Shown: positions 19,119-32,571, numbered from the stretch's first letter. The stretch is 46,373 nt of DNA from Rhodocyclaceae bacterium (GCA_030682175.1 JAUXOM010000093.1:1-46373); one strand, 5' to 3'. The notes: a model not told the origin generated them from the letters alone. Translations and numbers: made by a program.

Positions 19119-21488
19119 TTACTCGGGCTGCTCGGGCGCCAGCACTTCGCGCCCGCCAGCGCCATTCATCGGCGAGACGAGGCCGGCCTTCTCCATTGCC
19201 TCGATCATGCGCGCGGCGCGGTTGTAGCCGATGCGCAGGTGACGTTGCACCAGCGAGATCGACGGGCGGCGCGTTTTCAGCACCACTTCGACCGCCTGGT
19301 CGTACATAGGATCGGATTCGACATCGCCACCATCAACCCCCGCTTCGGCGGTTTCACTGGGCGGTGACGCCAGCACGTCGGAGATGAATTCCGGACGGCC
19401 GACCTTGCGCAGGTGCTCGACGACGCGATGCACTTCGTCGTCGGCGACATAGGCGCCATGCACGCGCACGGGCAGACCGGTACCAGGCGCGAGATAAAGC
19501 ATGTCGCCTTGTCCCAGCAGCGCCTCGGCGCCCATCTGGTCAAGGATGGTGCGTGAATCGATCTTGCTGGAAACCTGGAAGGAAATGCGCGTCGGGATGT
19601 TGGCCTTGATCAGGCCGGTGATGACATCGACGCTCGGCCGCTGCGTGGCCAGGATCAGGTGAATGCCAGAGGCGCGCGCTTTCTGCGCAAGACGGGCGAT
19701 CAGTTCCTCCACCTTTTTGCCCACCACCATCATCAGGTCGGCCAGTTCGTCGATCACGACGACGATGAAGGGCAGGGTCTGGAGCGGCGGCACCCCCGCT
19801 GCGGGATCGCCCGGTAGCGCCAGCGGATCGGGAATCGGCGTGCCGGCCTTTTCAGCCTCGCGCACCTTGCTATTGAAGCTGCTCAGATTGCGCACACCCA
19901 TCGCGCTCATCAGCTTGTAGCGGCGCTCCATCTCGCCGACGCACCAGTGCAGCGCGTTGGCGGCCTTGTTCATGTCGGTGACCACCGGCGACAGCAGATG
20001 GGGTATGCCTTCATAGACGGACAATTCCAGCATCTTCGGGTCGACCAGGATCATCCGCACGTCCTTTGGCTCGGACTTGTAGAGCAGCGACAGGATCATG
20101 GCGTTGATACCGACCGATTTGCCCGACCCGGTGGTTCCCGCCACCAGCAGGTGCGGCATCTTGGCGAGATCGGTGACCACCGGCTGGCCTGCAATATCCT
20201 TGCCCAGTGCCAGCGTCAAATGGGAATGCATGTCGTGATAAACGCGCGCACCGAGGATTTCCGAGAGCCGCACGTTCTGCCGGCGCGGGTTGGGCAGTTC
20301 GAGCGCCATGCAGGACTTGCCCGGTACGGTTTCGACGACGCGAATGCTGATCAGCGACAGCGCCCGGGCCAGATCCTTGGCCAGACCGACCACTGTGGCA
20401 CCCTTGACGCCAACGGCCGGATCGATCTCGTAACGCGTGACGACCGGCCCGGGATGGGCGGAGGTGACTTGCACCTGCACACCGAAATCGGCCAGCTTTC
20501 TTTCGATCAAACGCGAGATGAACTCAAGGGTTTCGGCGCTCGGCAGTTCCTCGTTGCTGTGTTGGGCTTCGTCGAGCAGGTGCAAGGGCGGCAGCGCCTC
20601 GCCGGGCGCGTCGAAGAACAGCGGGGTCTGACGCTCTTTCTCGATGCGCACCTCGGCCTTCTTCGCCAGCGGAATCTCCAGATCGACCGGTTCGATGCGC
20701 ACCGGCGGGGGAGGATTTTCTTCGAATTTCTTGCGCTCGACCGCCACCACGGCTTCGCGCTGCTCCGCCAGCACACGACCATAGCGACGATCCTGCCAGC
20801 GGTCCCAGAGCGCAATGGCGCCAAACCAGGACACTTCGAGCAGGGCGCCGAATTTTTCGGCCGCCCACAGCCAGGACAGGCCGGTCGCCAAACCCCAGCC
20901 CACCATCACCAGCATCAGCAGGATCAGGGTGCCACCGGTAAAACCCAGAAAAGTGGCAGTCAGCCGACTGACTTCATAGCCCAGCATACCGCCGGGCGCC
21001 AACGGCAAGGGCGTTGACAGGCTCCAGAAACGCATCGCCTCCAGGCCGCAACTGGCGACCAGCAGGACAACAAAACCAGTCAGGGCAATCAGCAGCGGAC
21101 GCCGATCCTCGCCGAACAGGCGACTGATCCGGTGATAGCCCGTCACCACCAGAAGAAACAGCAGCACCACCCACCACCAGGCGGAAAGCCCGAACAGATA
21201 GAGCAGCAGATCGGCCAGCCAGGCGCCGAAGCGCCCGCCCGGATTGGCCACCTTATCGACCACGGCGGCCCGCGACCAGCCGGGATCGGCGCGGTCGAAA
21301 CCCCAGAGGATCAGGGCGAGATACAAGCCAAGGGCAGCAACCACCAGCCAGCGCGCCTCATGCACCAGCGCGCTAATGCGCTCGGGCAGTGGTCGGGCAG
21401 AATTTCCCCTTTGCGACATGGAAAGCGAAGCATAGGACATGGGCGGATTTCCGGACGGTATGAGACTGCTGGGATTTTCGCGCGGCAT
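19119..21488 (-). CDS. ftsK: DNA translocase FtsK
   Basis: A 789-residue septal DNA pump that directs chromosome dimer resolution at cell division. Four membrane helices lie between about 46 and 205. A charged proline-containing linker (about 230-320) precedes the RecA-like motor. Walker A is GTTGSGKS (451-458), Walker B is [13 protein letters not shown], and [12 protein letters not shown] follows. The C-terminal gamma winged-helix domain (about 725-789, [20 protein letters not shown]) reads KOPS. The start is uncertain: ATG 21440 and ATG 21419 are alternatives, and none has a strong ribosome-binding site. It is divergent from trxB and upstream of lolA. Confidence 0.95.
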   Translation of the reverse strand: MPRENPSSLIPSGNPPMSYASLSMSQRGNSARPLPERISALVHEARWLVVAALGLYLALILWGFDRADPGWSRAAVVDKVANPGGRFGAWLADLLLYLFGLSAWWWVVLLFLLVVTGYHRISRLFGEDRRPLLIALTGFVVLLVASCGLEAMRFWSLSTPLPLAPGGMLGYEVSRLTATFLGFTGGTLILLMLVMVGWGLATGLSWLWAAEKFGALLEVSWFGAIALWDRWQDRRYGRVLAEQREAVVAVERKKFEENPPPPVRIEPVDLEIPLAKKAEVRIEKERQTPLFFDAPGEALPPLHLLDEAQHSNEELPSAETLEFISRLIERKLADFGVQVQVTSAHPGPVVTRYEIDPAVGVKGATVVGLAKDLARALSLISIRVVETVPGKSCMALELPNPRRQNVRLSEILGARVYHDMHSHLTLALGKDIAGQPVVTDLAKMPHLLVAGTTGSGKSVGINAMILSLLYKSEPKDVRMILVDPKMLELSVYEGIPHLLSPVVTDMNKAANALHWCVGEMERRYKLMSAMGVRNLSSFNSKVREAEKAGTPIPDPLALPGDPAAGVPPLQTLPFIVVVIDELADLMMVVGKKVEELIARLAQKARASGIHLILATQRPSVDVITGLIKANIPTRISFQVSSKIDSRTILDQMGAEALLGQGDMLYLAPGTGLPVRVHGAYVADDEVHRVVEHLRKVGRPEFISDVLASPPSETAEAGVDGGDVESDPMYDQAVEVVLKTRRPSISLVQRHLRIGYNRAARMIEAMEKAGLVSPMNGAGGREVLAPEQPE

Positions 21489-21594
21489 TTACCCACTGAT
21501 CGCCGAAACAGGGAAACATTCCCCCCCTAGACAGTTTTTTTCGCCTGGCTGCCGGCCACGCCGGCCTTTGATCCGCGGACGCCCGGTGCCTTGA

Positions 21595-22595
<1,001 letters not shown>

Positions 22596-22596
<1 letters not shown>

Positions 22597-23144
22597 TGTC
22601 AGCAAACAGGTCGCTCGATGCCGAATCGCGCGCCCTGTTTGAGGCGGCGGTCGCCGACGCCATTCCCCTCGCCATCGAGCGCATCCACCACGAACCGCCG
22701 CCGCCCCTGCCGATTCCACGCCAACGCGAGCGCGATGAGCGCGCCGCCCTGGACGAATCCTTGTCGGATGTCGATCTGCTCAGCCTGCACCTCGAGGGCG
22801 GCGATGAGGCGACATTCCTCAAACCGGGCATGGCACCGATGGTGCTCAAGGACCTGCGGCGCGGCCGCTGGGTAGTGCAGAGCCATCTCGACCTGCATGG
22901 CATGCACCGTAACGAGGCGCGTCAACAAGTTGCCATTTTTCTCGCCGAATGCCTCGCCCGCGGCCACCGCTGCGTACGCATCGTGCATGGCAAGGGTTAT
23001 GGCTCGCCGGGACGCATTCCCGTCCTCAAACGGCTGGTACTGGGCTGGCTGACGCAACGCCAGGAAGTGCTTGCCTACTGCCAGGCGCGCACCGTCGAAG
23101 GTGGCGCCGGCGCGGTGCTGGTACTGCTGCAAGGCAAGCGCTGA
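22596..23144 (+). CDS. Smr-domain protein
   Basis: A 182-residue protein with a C-terminal Smr domain and a charged, proline-rich N-terminal part (about 1-80). The Smr signatures LDLHG and HGKG (in RIVHGKGYGSPG) are both present. Standalone Smr proteins of the YdaL/SmrA type are nucleic-acid-binding nucleases. In E. coli SmrB cleaves mRNA at collided ribosomes, and which function applies here is unknown. The ATG overlaps the trxB stop codon and the trhP ATG follows one base after the stop, so trxB-smr-trhP form a tight operon. Confidence 0.88.
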
Positions 23145-23145
23145 T

Positions 23146-24432
23146 ATGACTGTCCCCGAACTTCTCGCCCCCGCCGGCAGCCTGGCGATGGCCGCCACGG
23201 CACTGGACTTCGGCGCCACGGCCATCTATGCCGGGCAGCCACGTTACAGCCTGCGCGTGCGCAACAACGAGTTCGGCAAACTGGAAAAACTCGCGGCAGG
23301 CATCGAACTGGTCCAGCGGCGCGGCGGCAAGTTCTATCTGGTCAGCAACATTTCCCCGCACAACGCCAAGCTGAAGACCTATCTTGCCGACATGGCGCCG
23401 GTCATCGCCCTCCAGCCCGATGCGCTGATCATGGCCGACCCGGGGCTGATGATGATGGTCCGCGAAGCCTGGCCGGATATGCCGATCCATCTTTCGGTGC
23501 AGGCGAATACCGTGAACTACGCCGCGGTCAAATTTTGGCGCTCGCTGGGCGTGGCGCGCGTCATTCTTTCCCGCGAGTTGTCGCTCGACGAGATCGCCGA
23601 AATCCGTCAGGAATGTCCGGACATCGAGTTGGAAGTCTTCGTGCACGGCGCGCTGTGTGTCGCTTACTCCGGTCGCTGCCTGCTGTCCGGTTACTTCAAT
23701 CACCGCGATCCGAATCAGGGCAGTTGCACCAATTCCTGCCGCTGGGAATATGGCGTCAAGCCCGCCGCCGCAGATCCGGCCGGCGATGTCTATTTGCTCG
23801 AGGAGGCAACCCGCCCGGGGGAGTTGATGCCGATCGAGGAAGACGAGCATGGCACCTACATTCTCAACTCGAAAGACCTGCGCGCCATCGAACATGTCGA
23901 GCGTCTGGTGGCTATCGGCGTCGATTCCCTGAAGATCGAGGGACGCACCAAGTCGGCCTATTACGTGGCCTGCAGTTGCCAGGCTTACCGGCGCGCCATC
24001 GACGACGCCGTCGCCGGCCGGCCCTTCAATCCGCAACTGGTCGGCGAACTCGCCAGCCTCGCCAATCGCGGCTATACCGCCGGCTTTTACGAGCGCCATC
24101 CCGACCGCGAATATCAAAACTATCTCAGCGGCCTGTCACAGACGGGCAGTCGGTTGTACGTCGGAGATGTGATCGCCTATCGGCCGGATGGCCTGGCGGA
24201 AATCGAGGTAAAAAACCGCTTCGCGGTCGGCGACCAGCTGGAGTTGATCCACCCCGCCGGCAACCGCACGCTGCGCGTCGCGCACATGCAGAAAGTCGGC
24301 GCTGACGGGACGGCGTCGGAAGTCACCACCGCGCCCGGCAGCGGCCATCGCGTCCTGATCCCTCTACCCGCGGAAAAACAAGGTGCCTTTCTCGCCCGCC
24401 TGCTCAGTGGCCAGAAAACGCCAGACGACTGA
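23146..24432 (+). CDS. trhP: peptidase U32-family tRNA hydroxylation protein TrhP (YegQ)
   Basis: A 428-residue protein of the U32 family. Known YegQ/TrhP proteins take part in prephenate-dependent hydroxylation of the wobble uridine of tRNA to ho5U. Typical stretches are ELLAPAGSLAMAATALDFGATAIYAG, FVHGALCVAYSGRCLLSGYF and GSCTNSCRWEY, which contribute cysteines for an iron-sulfur cluster, followed by DSLKIEGRTKSAYYVA. ATG 23146 lies one base after the smr stop codon. Bases 24292-24311, inside the gene, match the dispersed 20-bp motif in sense orientation with one mismatch. The TrhP assignment, rather than TrhP-like RlhA, rests on length and overall pattern. Confidence 0.88.
   Translation: MTVPELLAPAGSLAMAATALDFGATAIYAGQPRYSLRVRNNEFGKLEKLAAGIELVQRRGGKFYLVSNISPHNAKLKTYLADMAPVIALQPDALIMADPGLMMMVREAWPDMPIHLSVQANTVNYAAVKFWRSLGVARVILSRELSLDEIAEIRQECPDIELEVFVHGALCVAYSGRCLLSGYFNHRDPNQGSCTNSCRWEYGVKPAAADPAGDVYLLEEATRPGELMPIEEDEHGTYILNSKDLRAIEHVERLVAIGVDSLKIEGRTKSAYYVACSCQAYRRAIDDAVAGRPFNPQLVGELASLANRGYTAGFYERHPDREYQNYLSGLSQTGSRLYVGDVIAYRPDGLAEIEVKNRFAVGDQLELIHPAGNRTLRVAHMQKVGADGTASEVTTAPGSGHRVLIPLPAEKQGAFLARLLSGQKTPDD
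24292..24311 (+). repeat. copy of the 20-bp motif inside trhP
   Basis: AAAGTCGGCGCTGACGGGAC, one mismatch from consensus and followed by GGCG as in other copies, encodes KVGADGT near the C-terminus of the U32 protein. It could be coincidence or a copy that landed in frame. Confidence 0.45.
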
Positions 24433-24459
24433 TAACGCGCGCAGCGCGCCAACCAGTCA

Positions 24460-24479
24460 CCCCCTTCCGTGGAAGGGGG
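24460..24479. terminator. hairpin between convergent trhP and glnB
   Basis: CCCCCTTCC and GGAAGGGGG pair on a two-base loop, followed by a G-rich run and GATGGGG. It lies between two converging genes and could end both transcripts. Its sequence belongs to the CCTCCCC-GGGGAGG repeat group seen at 18018 and 38901. Confidence 0.55.
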
Positions 24480-24535
24480 GCGGGGGGATGGGGCCATAAT
24501 TTGCCGCAAAGCGGCGATCTGACCGTCAACGACGC

Positions 24536-26610
<2,075 letters not shown>

Positions 26611-26617
26611 ACCCACT

Positions 26618-26698
26618 CAAGAAACTCGCCGGGCCGCCCCAAGAGTTTCTTGCCCCTTGAGGGGCGAGCCGAGCGTAGCGAAGGCTTTCGGGGTGGGC
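26618..26698 (+). repeat. 81-bp palindromic element, copy D, in nadE leader
   Basis: A 10-bp stem (CAAGAAACTC/GAGTTTCTTG) encloses the loop GCCGGGCCGCCCCAA (26618-26652). A CCCCTTGAGGGG hairpin, a weaker third hairpin and a TTTCGGGGTGGGC end follow. It has the same length as copy C, which has the opposite orientation 1.33 kb away. Its stem ends seven bases before the nadE start codon, so the nadE ribosome-binding region adjoins or overlaps the hairpin. Confidence 0.88.
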
Positions 26699-26737
26699 TC
26701 ACCTCTCCCCGTTCAGAGGACAGGTCTGCTTGTCCCA

Positions 26738-26944
26738 TCAACTCGCTTCGAAACCGGCGTCGTCGATAGCCTCGCACAGTGCGGCGCGCGCCAACTGGGC
26801 GGGATCGAATTCGACGGTCGCCTGGCCCGGTTCCAGCACCACCTCGACCTTTGCCACACCCGGCAGATCGGTCAGCACCTTGGTCACACTGGCCACGCAG
26901 CCACCGCAGGACATGCCGCCCACCTTGATCGTCGTTGTTTCCAT
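26738..26944 (-). CDS. copZ: CopZ-like heavy-metal-associated domain protein
   Basis: A 68-residue single HMA domain with the Cu(I)-binding motif GMSCGGC near residue 11, the size of a CopZ chaperone that hands copper to a P-type ATPase. It starts one base after the copA stop codon and is surely co-transcribed with it. The second half (ATVEFDPAQ, EAIDDAGFEAS) is typical. It could also bind other soft metals, but its position makes copper most likely. Confidence 0.9.
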   Translation of the reverse strand: METTTIKVGGMSCGGCVASVTKVLTDLPGVAKVEVVLEPGQATVEFDPAQLARAALCEAIDDAGFEAS

Positions 26945-26945
26945 T

Positions 26946-29153
26946 TCAGTTCCTCCCAGGTTTCCAGCGGCGCAGCAACAGGGAATTGCTCACCACCGAC
27001 ACCGAACTCATGGCCATCGCCGCGCCGGCCACGACCGGATTGAGGAAGCCGAGCGCCGCCAGCGGAATGCCGAGCACATTGTAAATGAAGGCCCAGAACA
27101 GGTTCTGGCGAATTTTGGCGAGTGTCGCGCGCGACAGCGAGATCGCATCGGCAACGCCGTTGAGGTCGTCGCGCATCAGGGTCACGTCGGCCGCTTCCAT
27201 CGCCACGTCGGCTCCCGCGCCCATGGCGAAGGAGACATCGGCCGCCGCCAGCGCCGGCGCATCGTTGATACCGTCTCCGGCCATGCCAACAGTCTTTCCG
27301 GCCGACTTGAGCGCGGCGACATGTGCGGCCTTGTCGCCCGGCAGCACCTCGGCCTCGTAGTGCGACACGCCGGCCTCTGCGGCAATGGCGGCAGCGGTGG
27401 CCTGGTTGTCGCCAGTGAGCATCACTACCTCGACGCCCATGCGGGTGAGGCGGGCAATCGCGGCACGCGAGGTTTCGCGCAGCGGGTCGGCGACGCCAAT
27501 CAGGCCGATGAGCTCTGCGTCCGTCGCGACGGCGACAATGCTCTTGCCGGTCAAGGCAGCAGTATCGGGCAGCTCCAGCCCTTGCTCGGCCATCCATTTC
27601 GGCGAGCCGACGCTGACGCTCCGGCCAGCCACCTTGCCCGTCAAGCCCTTGCCCGGCGTGGACACCACCTCCTGCGGCGTTTCGAGAACCAGGCCTTGCG
27701 CCTTCGCAGCGGCGACCAGCGCGGCCGCAAGCGGGTGGGTCGAGCCTTGTTCGAGGCTGGCGGCCAGTTTCATGATGTCTGCCGCCGTCCAGCCAGTCCC
27801 GACTTTTACAACATCCGTCACGACCGGCTTGCCCTGGGTCAGCGTGCCGGTTTTATCGACCACGAGTACATTGATTTTTTCCGCCAGTTCCAGCGCCTGC
27901 GCGTTACGGATCAGGATGCCGGCTTTCGCGCCCAGCCCCGTTCCCACCATGATCGCCGTTGGCGTCGCCAGACCGAGCGCGCAGGGGCAGGCGATCACCA
28001 GCACCGCGACGGCGTTCACCAGGGCCAGGGTGAAATCGCCGGCCAGCCACCACCACAACACAAAGGTGAGCAGCGCAATCGCCGTCACCACCGGCACGAA
28101 GATGGCCGCCACCTGGTCGGCAAGCCGTTGCACCGGCGCTTTCGAGCCCTGTGCCTGTTCGACCAGCCGGATGATGCCGGCCAGCAGCGTATGCGCACCG
28201 ACACCGGTGGCCTTGCAGCGCAACAGGCCGTCGCCGTTCACCGTCGCCGCGAATACCTTGTCGCCCGGCGCCTTCGGTGCCGGCAGGCTTTCCCCGGTCA
28301 GCATGGCCTCGTTGGCGCTGGAGTTGCCTGACAGCACCGTGCCATCGACCGGCACCGCCTCGCCCGGCCGCACCACTACCACGTCGCCCGGAATCAGGCT
28401 CGCCACCGGCACTTCGACCAGATTGCCAGAGCGCTCGACATGCGCGGTCTGCGGTTGCAGTTTCATCAGCGATTCGATCGCCGCCGAGGTTTTCGCCTTG
28501 GCGCGCGCTTCGAGAATCTTGCCCATCAGCACCAGTGTGATGACGGTGGCCGAGGCCTCGTAATAGACGTGGTGATGCGCCAGACCGAGCAACAGAACCA
28601 CCGTGCTGTAACCCCAGGCCATCGTGGTGCCCAGCGCCACCAGCACGTCCATGTTGCCGCTGCCGCCGCGCAAGGCATTCCAGCCGCCGGTGTAAAAACG
28701 CCAGCCGATCCAGAACTGCACCGGCGTCGCCAGTGCGAACTGCAGCCAGCGCGGCAAAACATCGACATGCCCTGCGGGCCCGAACATAAAAGGCATCTGG
28801 GCAATCAGCGGCAGGGTCAGTGCCAGCGCAATCCAGAAACGGCGCAGCTCGGCCCGATAGGTGGCCTCCTTGCGCTGTTTTTCCTCGCCGCGCGTATCCG
28901 CGCTGGACGGCGTCGCGGTGAATCCGGTCTTGACGATGGTGGCGATCAGCCGGTCGACATCGACTTGCGCCGGATCGAAACGGATCTGCGCACGCTCGGC
29001 GGGCAGGTTCACCACCGCCTCGACGCCCGGCAACTTGTTGAGCTGCCGTTCGATGCGTGCCGAACAGGCCGCACAGGTCATGCCGCCGATGGCGAATTCG
29101 GCGGTCTCGCAGTTGGCACCGGCTTCTGCCGGTGCAGGCCGGGTCTCACTCAA
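26946..29153 (-). CDS. copA: copper-translocating P1B-type ATPase
   Basis: An inner-membrane pump of about 735 residues exporting Cu(I), or supplying it to periplasmic copper enzymes. One N-terminal HMA domain carries GGMTCAAC (cysteines at 27 and 30). Eight membrane helices are expected. The transport motif CPC lies at 389-391 ([13 protein letters not shown]), the phosphorylation motif DKTGTLT at 433-439, and [10 protein letters not shown] is in the hinge. The start is uncertain: TTG 29153 overlaps the rhodanese stop region and gives a normal length, whereas the frame remains open to 29213. The hemN, TauE/SafE and rhodanese neighbours suggest service to cbb3 oxidase assembly (CcoI-like) as well as detoxification; motifs alone do not decide between these. 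Confidence 0.93.
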   Translation of the reverse strand: MSETRPAPAEAGANCETAEFAIGGMTCAACSARIERQLNKLPGVEAVVNLPAERAQIRFDPAQVDVDRLIATIVKTGFTATPSSADTRGEEKQRKEATYRAELRRFWIALALTLPLIAQMPFMFGPAGHVDVLPRWLQFALATPVQFWIGWRFYTGGWNALRGGSGNMDVLVALGTTMAWGYSTVVLLLGLAHHHVYYEASATVITLVLMGKILEARAKAKTSAAIESLMKLQPQTAHVERSGNLVEVPVASLIPGDVVVVRPGEAVPVDGTVLSGNSSANEAMLTGESLPAPKAPGDKVFAATVNGDGLLRCKATGVGAHTLLAGIIRLVEQAQGSKAPVQRLADQVAAIFVPVVTAIALLTFVLWWWLAGDFTLALVNAVAVLVIACPCALGLATPTAIMVGTGLGAKAGILIRNAQALELAEKINVLVVDKTGTLTQGKPVVTDVVKVGTGWTAADIMKLAASLEQGSTHPLAAALVAAAKAQGLVLETPQEVVSTPGKGLTGKVAGRSVSVGSPKWMAEQGLELPDTAALTGKSIVAVATDAELIGLIGVADPLRETSRAAIARLTRMGVEVVMLTGDNQATAAAIAAEAGVSHYEAEVLPGDKAAHVAALKSAGKTVGMAGDGINDAPALAAADVSFAMGAGADVAMEAADVTLMRDDLNGVADAISLSRATLAKIRQNLFWAFIYNVLGIPLAALGFLNPVVAGAAMAMSSVSVVSNSLLLRRWKPGRN

Positions 29154-29526
29154 AGTTGATCGGCTCGGGTATCTCGGTCGGCCGCTGCTCGTTGTTCCAG
29201 GCTTCGAAGCCACCGTTCATTGAAATCACGTTCGTGTAACCGAGCTTCTGCAACTGCACGGCGGACAAAGCGGCGCGACCGCTGGTGCGGCAGTAAATCA
29301 GGAAGGCACCGTCTTTTTTCGCGCATTCCGGCACCATGCCGATCTTGAATTCAAGCACGCCGCGCGGAATGTTGATCGCACCCGGCAGATGGCTGGCGAC
29401 ATATTCATCGTATTCGCGCACGTCGATGATGACGCGCTTGCCAAGTTGCTGCTGGGCTGCGGCGGTGTCGATTTCCTTGATCTGCGCCTTGGCTTCGACC
29501 ACCAGTTCGTGGGGGGTCATGGGCAT
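29146..29526 (-). CDS. single-domain rhodanese-like protein
   Basis: A 126-residue cytoplasmic rhodanese domain. The active-site loop is CRTSGRAA with the catalytic cysteine, preceded by [25 protein letters not shown]. It may transfer sulfane sulfur, but the acceptor is unknown. GGAGAGACTC precedes ATG 29526. The end overlaps the putative start of copA, so the two are probably coupled. The gene lies 67 bases after the TauE/SafE gene. Confidence 0.9.
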   Translation of the reverse strand: MPMTPHELVVEAKAQIKEIDTAAAQQQLGKRVIIDVREYDEYVASHLPGAINIPRGVLEFKIGMVPECAKKDGAFLIYCRTSGRAALSAVQLQKLGYTNVISMNGGFEAWNNEQRPTEIPEPINFE

Positions 29527-29593
29527 GAGTCTCTCCGTTGTTATATCAGGGCCGCCTGATTATCCCAGACCGCGCACCCTGCCCGCAACGCGG

Positions 29594-30253
29594 TTATCCG
29601 CGCCAGAGATTGGCCAGGCCGTACAGCCCGTAGCCGAGCACCAGCAGGCCCGACACCACGCGCGTCACGCGTGCCTGGGCAAAGCGCCTGAAGCGCACCA
29701 GCAGCAACCCGGCCAGCAGCAGGTTGGGAAGCGTACCCAGGCCAAAGGCCAGCATCAGCAAGGCACCGTCGCGGGCCGAGCCGCTCGCCAGCGCCGTGGT
29801 CAGCGCGCTGTATACCAGCCCGCAAGGCAACCAGCCCCACAGAAAGCCGAGTGGCAAGGCCTGCGCAATGCCGCGTACCGGCAAGAACCTGCGGGTGGCC
29901 GGCTGGATGCGCGCCCAGATTGCCTGGCCGCGTTTTTCGACGAATGCCAGCGCTTGCGTCGCCCCCAGCAGGTAAAGGCCCAGCGCCACCAGCATCAGGC
30001 TGGCCAGGACGTACAAACCGCGTTGCAGGGGCAGCAGATTTCCCGCCACATAACCGATCGCGCCGACGAGCAGCCCGGCCAACATGTAGCTCGCGATGCG
30101 CCCGACGTTATAGGCCAGATGCAGGCTCACTGACGCCCGGCCCTGCGGCCCTTGCAGGCTCAATGCTGCGACGATGCCGCCGCACATGCCGGCGCAATGC
30201 CCGCCGCCCAGCAGGCCGACGATGAACAAGGCCAGCAGGCTGTTATCGGGCAT
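29594..30253 (-). CDS. TauE/SafE (UreH-like) family membrane protein
   Basis: A 219-residue inner-membrane protein with about six helices. The first helix carries GGGHCAGMCGG, a histidine-cysteine-methionine-cysteine motif typical of the family members encoded beside cbb3 oxidase assembly genes and thought to handle metal or thiol cargo. The annotation sulfite exporter is inherited from distant relatives and may not apply here. It lies between hemN (37 bases upstream) and the rhodanese gene on the same strand. Confidence 0.8.
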   Translation of the reverse strand: MPDNSLLALFIVGLLGGGHCAGMCGGIVAALSLQGPQGRASVSLHLAYNVGRIASYMLAGLLVGAIGYVAGNLLPLQRGLYVLASLMLVALGLYLLGATQALAFVEKRGQAIWARIQPATRRFLPVRGIAQALPLGFLWGWLPCGLVYSALTTALASGSARDGALLMLAFGLGTLPNLLLAGLLLVRFRRFAQARVTRVVSGLLVLGYGLYGLANLWRG

Positions 30254-30271
30254 GGTGACGAAGCAGGCGCC

Positions 30272-30291
30272 GTCTCACCAGCGCCGACTTT
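30272..30291 (-). repeat. copy of the 20-bp motif after hemN
   Basis: AAAGTCGGCGCTGGTGAGAC, two mismatches from consensus and followed by GGC, begins within the last base of the hemN stop codon. It fills the short hemN to TauE/SafE gap. Confidence 0.7.
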
Positions 30292-31682
30292 CAGATCACT
30301 TTGGAGTAGCGCACGCGCTCGCGGTCGGAGCGCAGATAGCGGTCGAACACCATGGCGATGACACGCACCAGGATCCGGCCGCGCGGCTGCACGGTTATCC
30401 ATTGATCGTCAATGGTCAACAGACCGGCCGCTTCCATCTCGGCCAGATCGCCGAGTTCGGCGGCAAAATAGGACTTGAAGTCGATCAAATGGGCGATTTC
30501 GATGGATTCGATGGACAGCTCGAAGTGGCACATCAGGGCCTGGATGATCGAGCGGCGCAACAGGTCATCGGCGGTCAGTTCGAGGCCACGCATCACCGGC
30601 AGATCGCCCTGATCAAGGGCATCGTAATACTCGTCGAGCGTGCGGTAGTTCTGGCAATAGGTCGGGCCGACCTTGCCGATGGCCGAAACCCCGAAGGCGA
30701 GCAGGTCGGCCTCGGCATGCGTCGAGTAACCCTGGAAATTGCGGTGCAACCGCCCCTGGCGCTGGGCAATCGCGAGTTCGTCGTCGGGCTTGGCGAAATG
30801 ATCCATGCCGATGAAGACATAGCCGGCGTCGGTCAGCCGGCGGATGCACAGCTGCACGATCTGCAGCTTGGCATCGGGACTCGGCAGGTCGCTCTCGTTG
30901 ATGCGCCGCTGCGGCTTGGCCAGCCCGGGGAGGTGGGCATAGTTGTAGATCGACAGCCGGTCCGGAGCGAGCTTGATGATCTCGTCCAGCGTATGGTTGA
31001 AGCTGATGACATTCTGTTTCGGCAGGCCGTAGATCAGGTCAACCGATATACCGGTAAAGCCGAACTCACGCGCGGCTTCGATGACCAGTTGGGTTTCTTC
31101 CAGGCTCTGGATGCGGTTCACCGCCTGCTGCACGCGCGGGTCGAAGTCCTGCACGCCGACGCTCATGCGGTTGAAGCCCAGTTCGGCGAGGAGTTTGACG
31201 GTTTCGCGATCCACCTTGCGCGGGTCGACCTCGATGGAATATTCGCCGTCCGGCAGCAGGCGGAAATGCTGCCGCGTCATTTCCATCAGTTGCCGCATTT
31301 CATCCTGCGACAGGAAAGTGGGCGTGCCGCCACCCCAGTGCAGTTGCACGACATCGTGCGGGCCATCGAGCGCCGCCGACTGCAGGGCCAGTTCCTTGCC
31401 CAGATATTTCAGGTACTTGGCTGAACGCCCATGATCTTTGGTGATAATCTTGTTGCAGGCGCAGTAATAGCAGATGGTGTTGCAGAAAGGGATGTGAAAG
31501 TATAATGACAGCGCCCGGCCAATCCCGCCGATCGTACGCCGCTGCAGCCACGAACGGTATGCTGCGGCATCAAAGGCCTCAACGAAGCGATCGGCTGTCG
31601 GGTAGGACGTATAACGCGGGCCGCTGACGTCGAAGCGACGAATGACCTGCGGATCAAAAATCAGTTCCTGATAATGGCTCAC
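30291..31682 (-). CDS. hemN: oxygen-independent coproporphyrinogen III oxidase
   Basis: A 463-residue radical SAM enzyme that converts coproporphyrinogen III to protoporphyrinogen IX without oxygen, needed for haem synthesis under anoxia. The cluster motif CNTICYYCAC gives CxxxCxxC at residues 67, 71 and 74, after YFHIPF. HWGGGTPTFL, DLIYGLPKQ and GMDHFAKPDDELA are typical of HemN rather than HemW. It is divergent from fnr, with a predicted FNR site at 31790-31803 between them, so anaerobic induction is likely. Confidence 0.95.
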   Translation of the reverse strand: MSHYQELIFDPQVIRRFDVSGPRYTSYPTADRFVEAFDAAAYRSWLQRRTIGGIGRALSLYFHIPFCNTICYYCACNKIITKDHGRSAKYLKYLGKELALQSAALDGPHDVVQLHWGGGTPTFLSQDEMRQLMEMTRQHFRLLPDGEYSIEVDPRKVDRETVKLLAELGFNRMSVGVQDFDPRVQQAVNRIQSLEETQLVIEAAREFGFTGISVDLIYGLPKQNVISFNHTLDEIIKLAPDRLSIYNYAHLPGLAKPQRRINESDLPSPDAKLQIVQLCIRRLTDAGYVFIGMDHFAKPDDELAIAQRQGRLHRNFQGYSTHAEADLLAFGVSAIGKVGPTYCQNYRTLDEYYDALDQGDLPVMRGLELTADDLLRRSIIQALMCHFELSIESIEIAHLIDFKSYFAAELGDLAEMEAAGLLTIDDQWITVQPRGRILVRVIAMVFDRYLRSDRERVRYSKVI

Positions 31683-31789
31683 GACTCAACAATGGCGGGA
31701 CAGTGACAATACAAACAAATGGGAAATCGAACGGCAACGCACGCCGTCAGGCTAGGCATGCAGAATGCAGCAAGCCGGGCCGGGCCACG

Positions 31790-31803
31790 TTGACGCAGAT
31801 CAA
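31790..31803. promoter_or_regulatory. FNR box between hemN and fnr
   Basis: TTGACGCAGATCAA matches TTGAT-N4-ATCAA with one mismatch. It lies 31 bases before the fnr ATG and 108 before the hemN ATG. Close to fnr it would suit autorepression; for hemN it could be an upstream activating site. Confidence 0.7.
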
Positions 31804-31833
31804 AGCCCCCATCATTCCATTCAGCATAAATCG

Positions 31834-32571
31834 ATGCACGCCAAGCTAATCCCCCTCTCCGTTCCCGAGTTGCGCGAGGCCTGTTCGCAGTGCAACCTGC
31901 GCGAACTGTGCCTGCCGATGGGCTTGAGCGGCGGCGAAATTGACCAGCTCGATCATTTGGTCGAAGTGCGGCGCCGCATCCAGCGCGGCCAGCACCTGTA
32001 TCGCGGCGGCGAGGTTTTCGAGGCGATCTACGCCATCAAGACCGGTTTTTTCAAGACCGATGTATTGCTGGAAGATGGCCGCGAACAGGTCACCGGTTTC
32101 CAGATGGCCGGCGAAATCCTGGGCATGGATGGCATCGGCTCGGAAAAACATACCTGCAACGCAGTCGCACTGGAAGACAGCGAGGTCTGCGTCATTCCGT
32201 TTGCCGACCTTGAGCTTTACTCACGCGAAATCAGCGCCCTGCAACACCATTTCCACAAGATGATGAGCCGCGAAATTGTCCGCGACCATGGCGTGATGAT
32301 GCTGCTGGGCGTCATGCGCGCCGAGGAGCGCCTCGCCGCGTTTCTGCTGAACCTTTCGCAGCGCTTTACCGCGCGCGGCTATTCACCCACCGAGTTCAAC
32401 CTGCGCATGACTCGCGGTGAAATTGGCTCTTATCTCGGCCTCAAGCTCGAAACCGTCAGCCGCGCCTTCTCGCGCTTCAATGAAGAAGGACTGATTTCGG
32501 TGCACCAGAAACACATCCAGATCCGCGATGCAGCCGGCCTGAAAAAGTTGTTGTCCGAGCGGCGGACCTGA
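31834..32571 (+). CDS. fnr: FNR-type oxygen-sensing regulator
   Basis: A 245-residue Crp/Fnr-family regulator. The N-terminal cysteines C17, C20 and C26 (CSQCNLRELC) and C108 (HTCNAV) match the four ligands of the oxygen-labile [4Fe-4S] cluster of FNR. A cyclic-nucleotide-binding-like beta-roll, a long dimerisation helix and a C-terminal HTH follow. The recognition helix ETVSRAFSRF has the E-SR pattern that reads TTGAT half-sites. ATG 31834 gives the conserved FNR length. An FNR box lies just upstream. It faces narL at its 3' end with 33 bases between stops. Confidence 0.95.
   Translation: MHAKLIPLSVPELREACSQCNLRELCLPMGLSGGEIDQLDHLVEVRRRIQRGQHLYRGGEVFEAIYAIKTGFFKTDVLLEDGREQVTGFQMAGEILGMDGIGSEKHTCNAVALEDSEVCVIPFADLELYSREISALQHHFHKMMSREIVRDHGVMMLLGVMRAEERLAAFLLNLSQRFTARGYSPTEFNLRMTRGEIGSYLGLKLETVSRAFSRFNEEGLISVHQKHIQIRDAAGLKKLLSERRT

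Noticed and set aside
27783-27806. Sequence in copA resembling the 20-bp motif (GTCCAGCCAGTCCCGACTTTT).
   Set aside because: It differs at several core bases and encodes conserved ATPase residues, so chance is likely.
26730-28331. A 533-codon plus-strand frame across copZ and copA.
   Set aside because: It is antisense to a P-type ATPase with every family motif intact, and its translation is of low complexity and rich in histidine and arginine.
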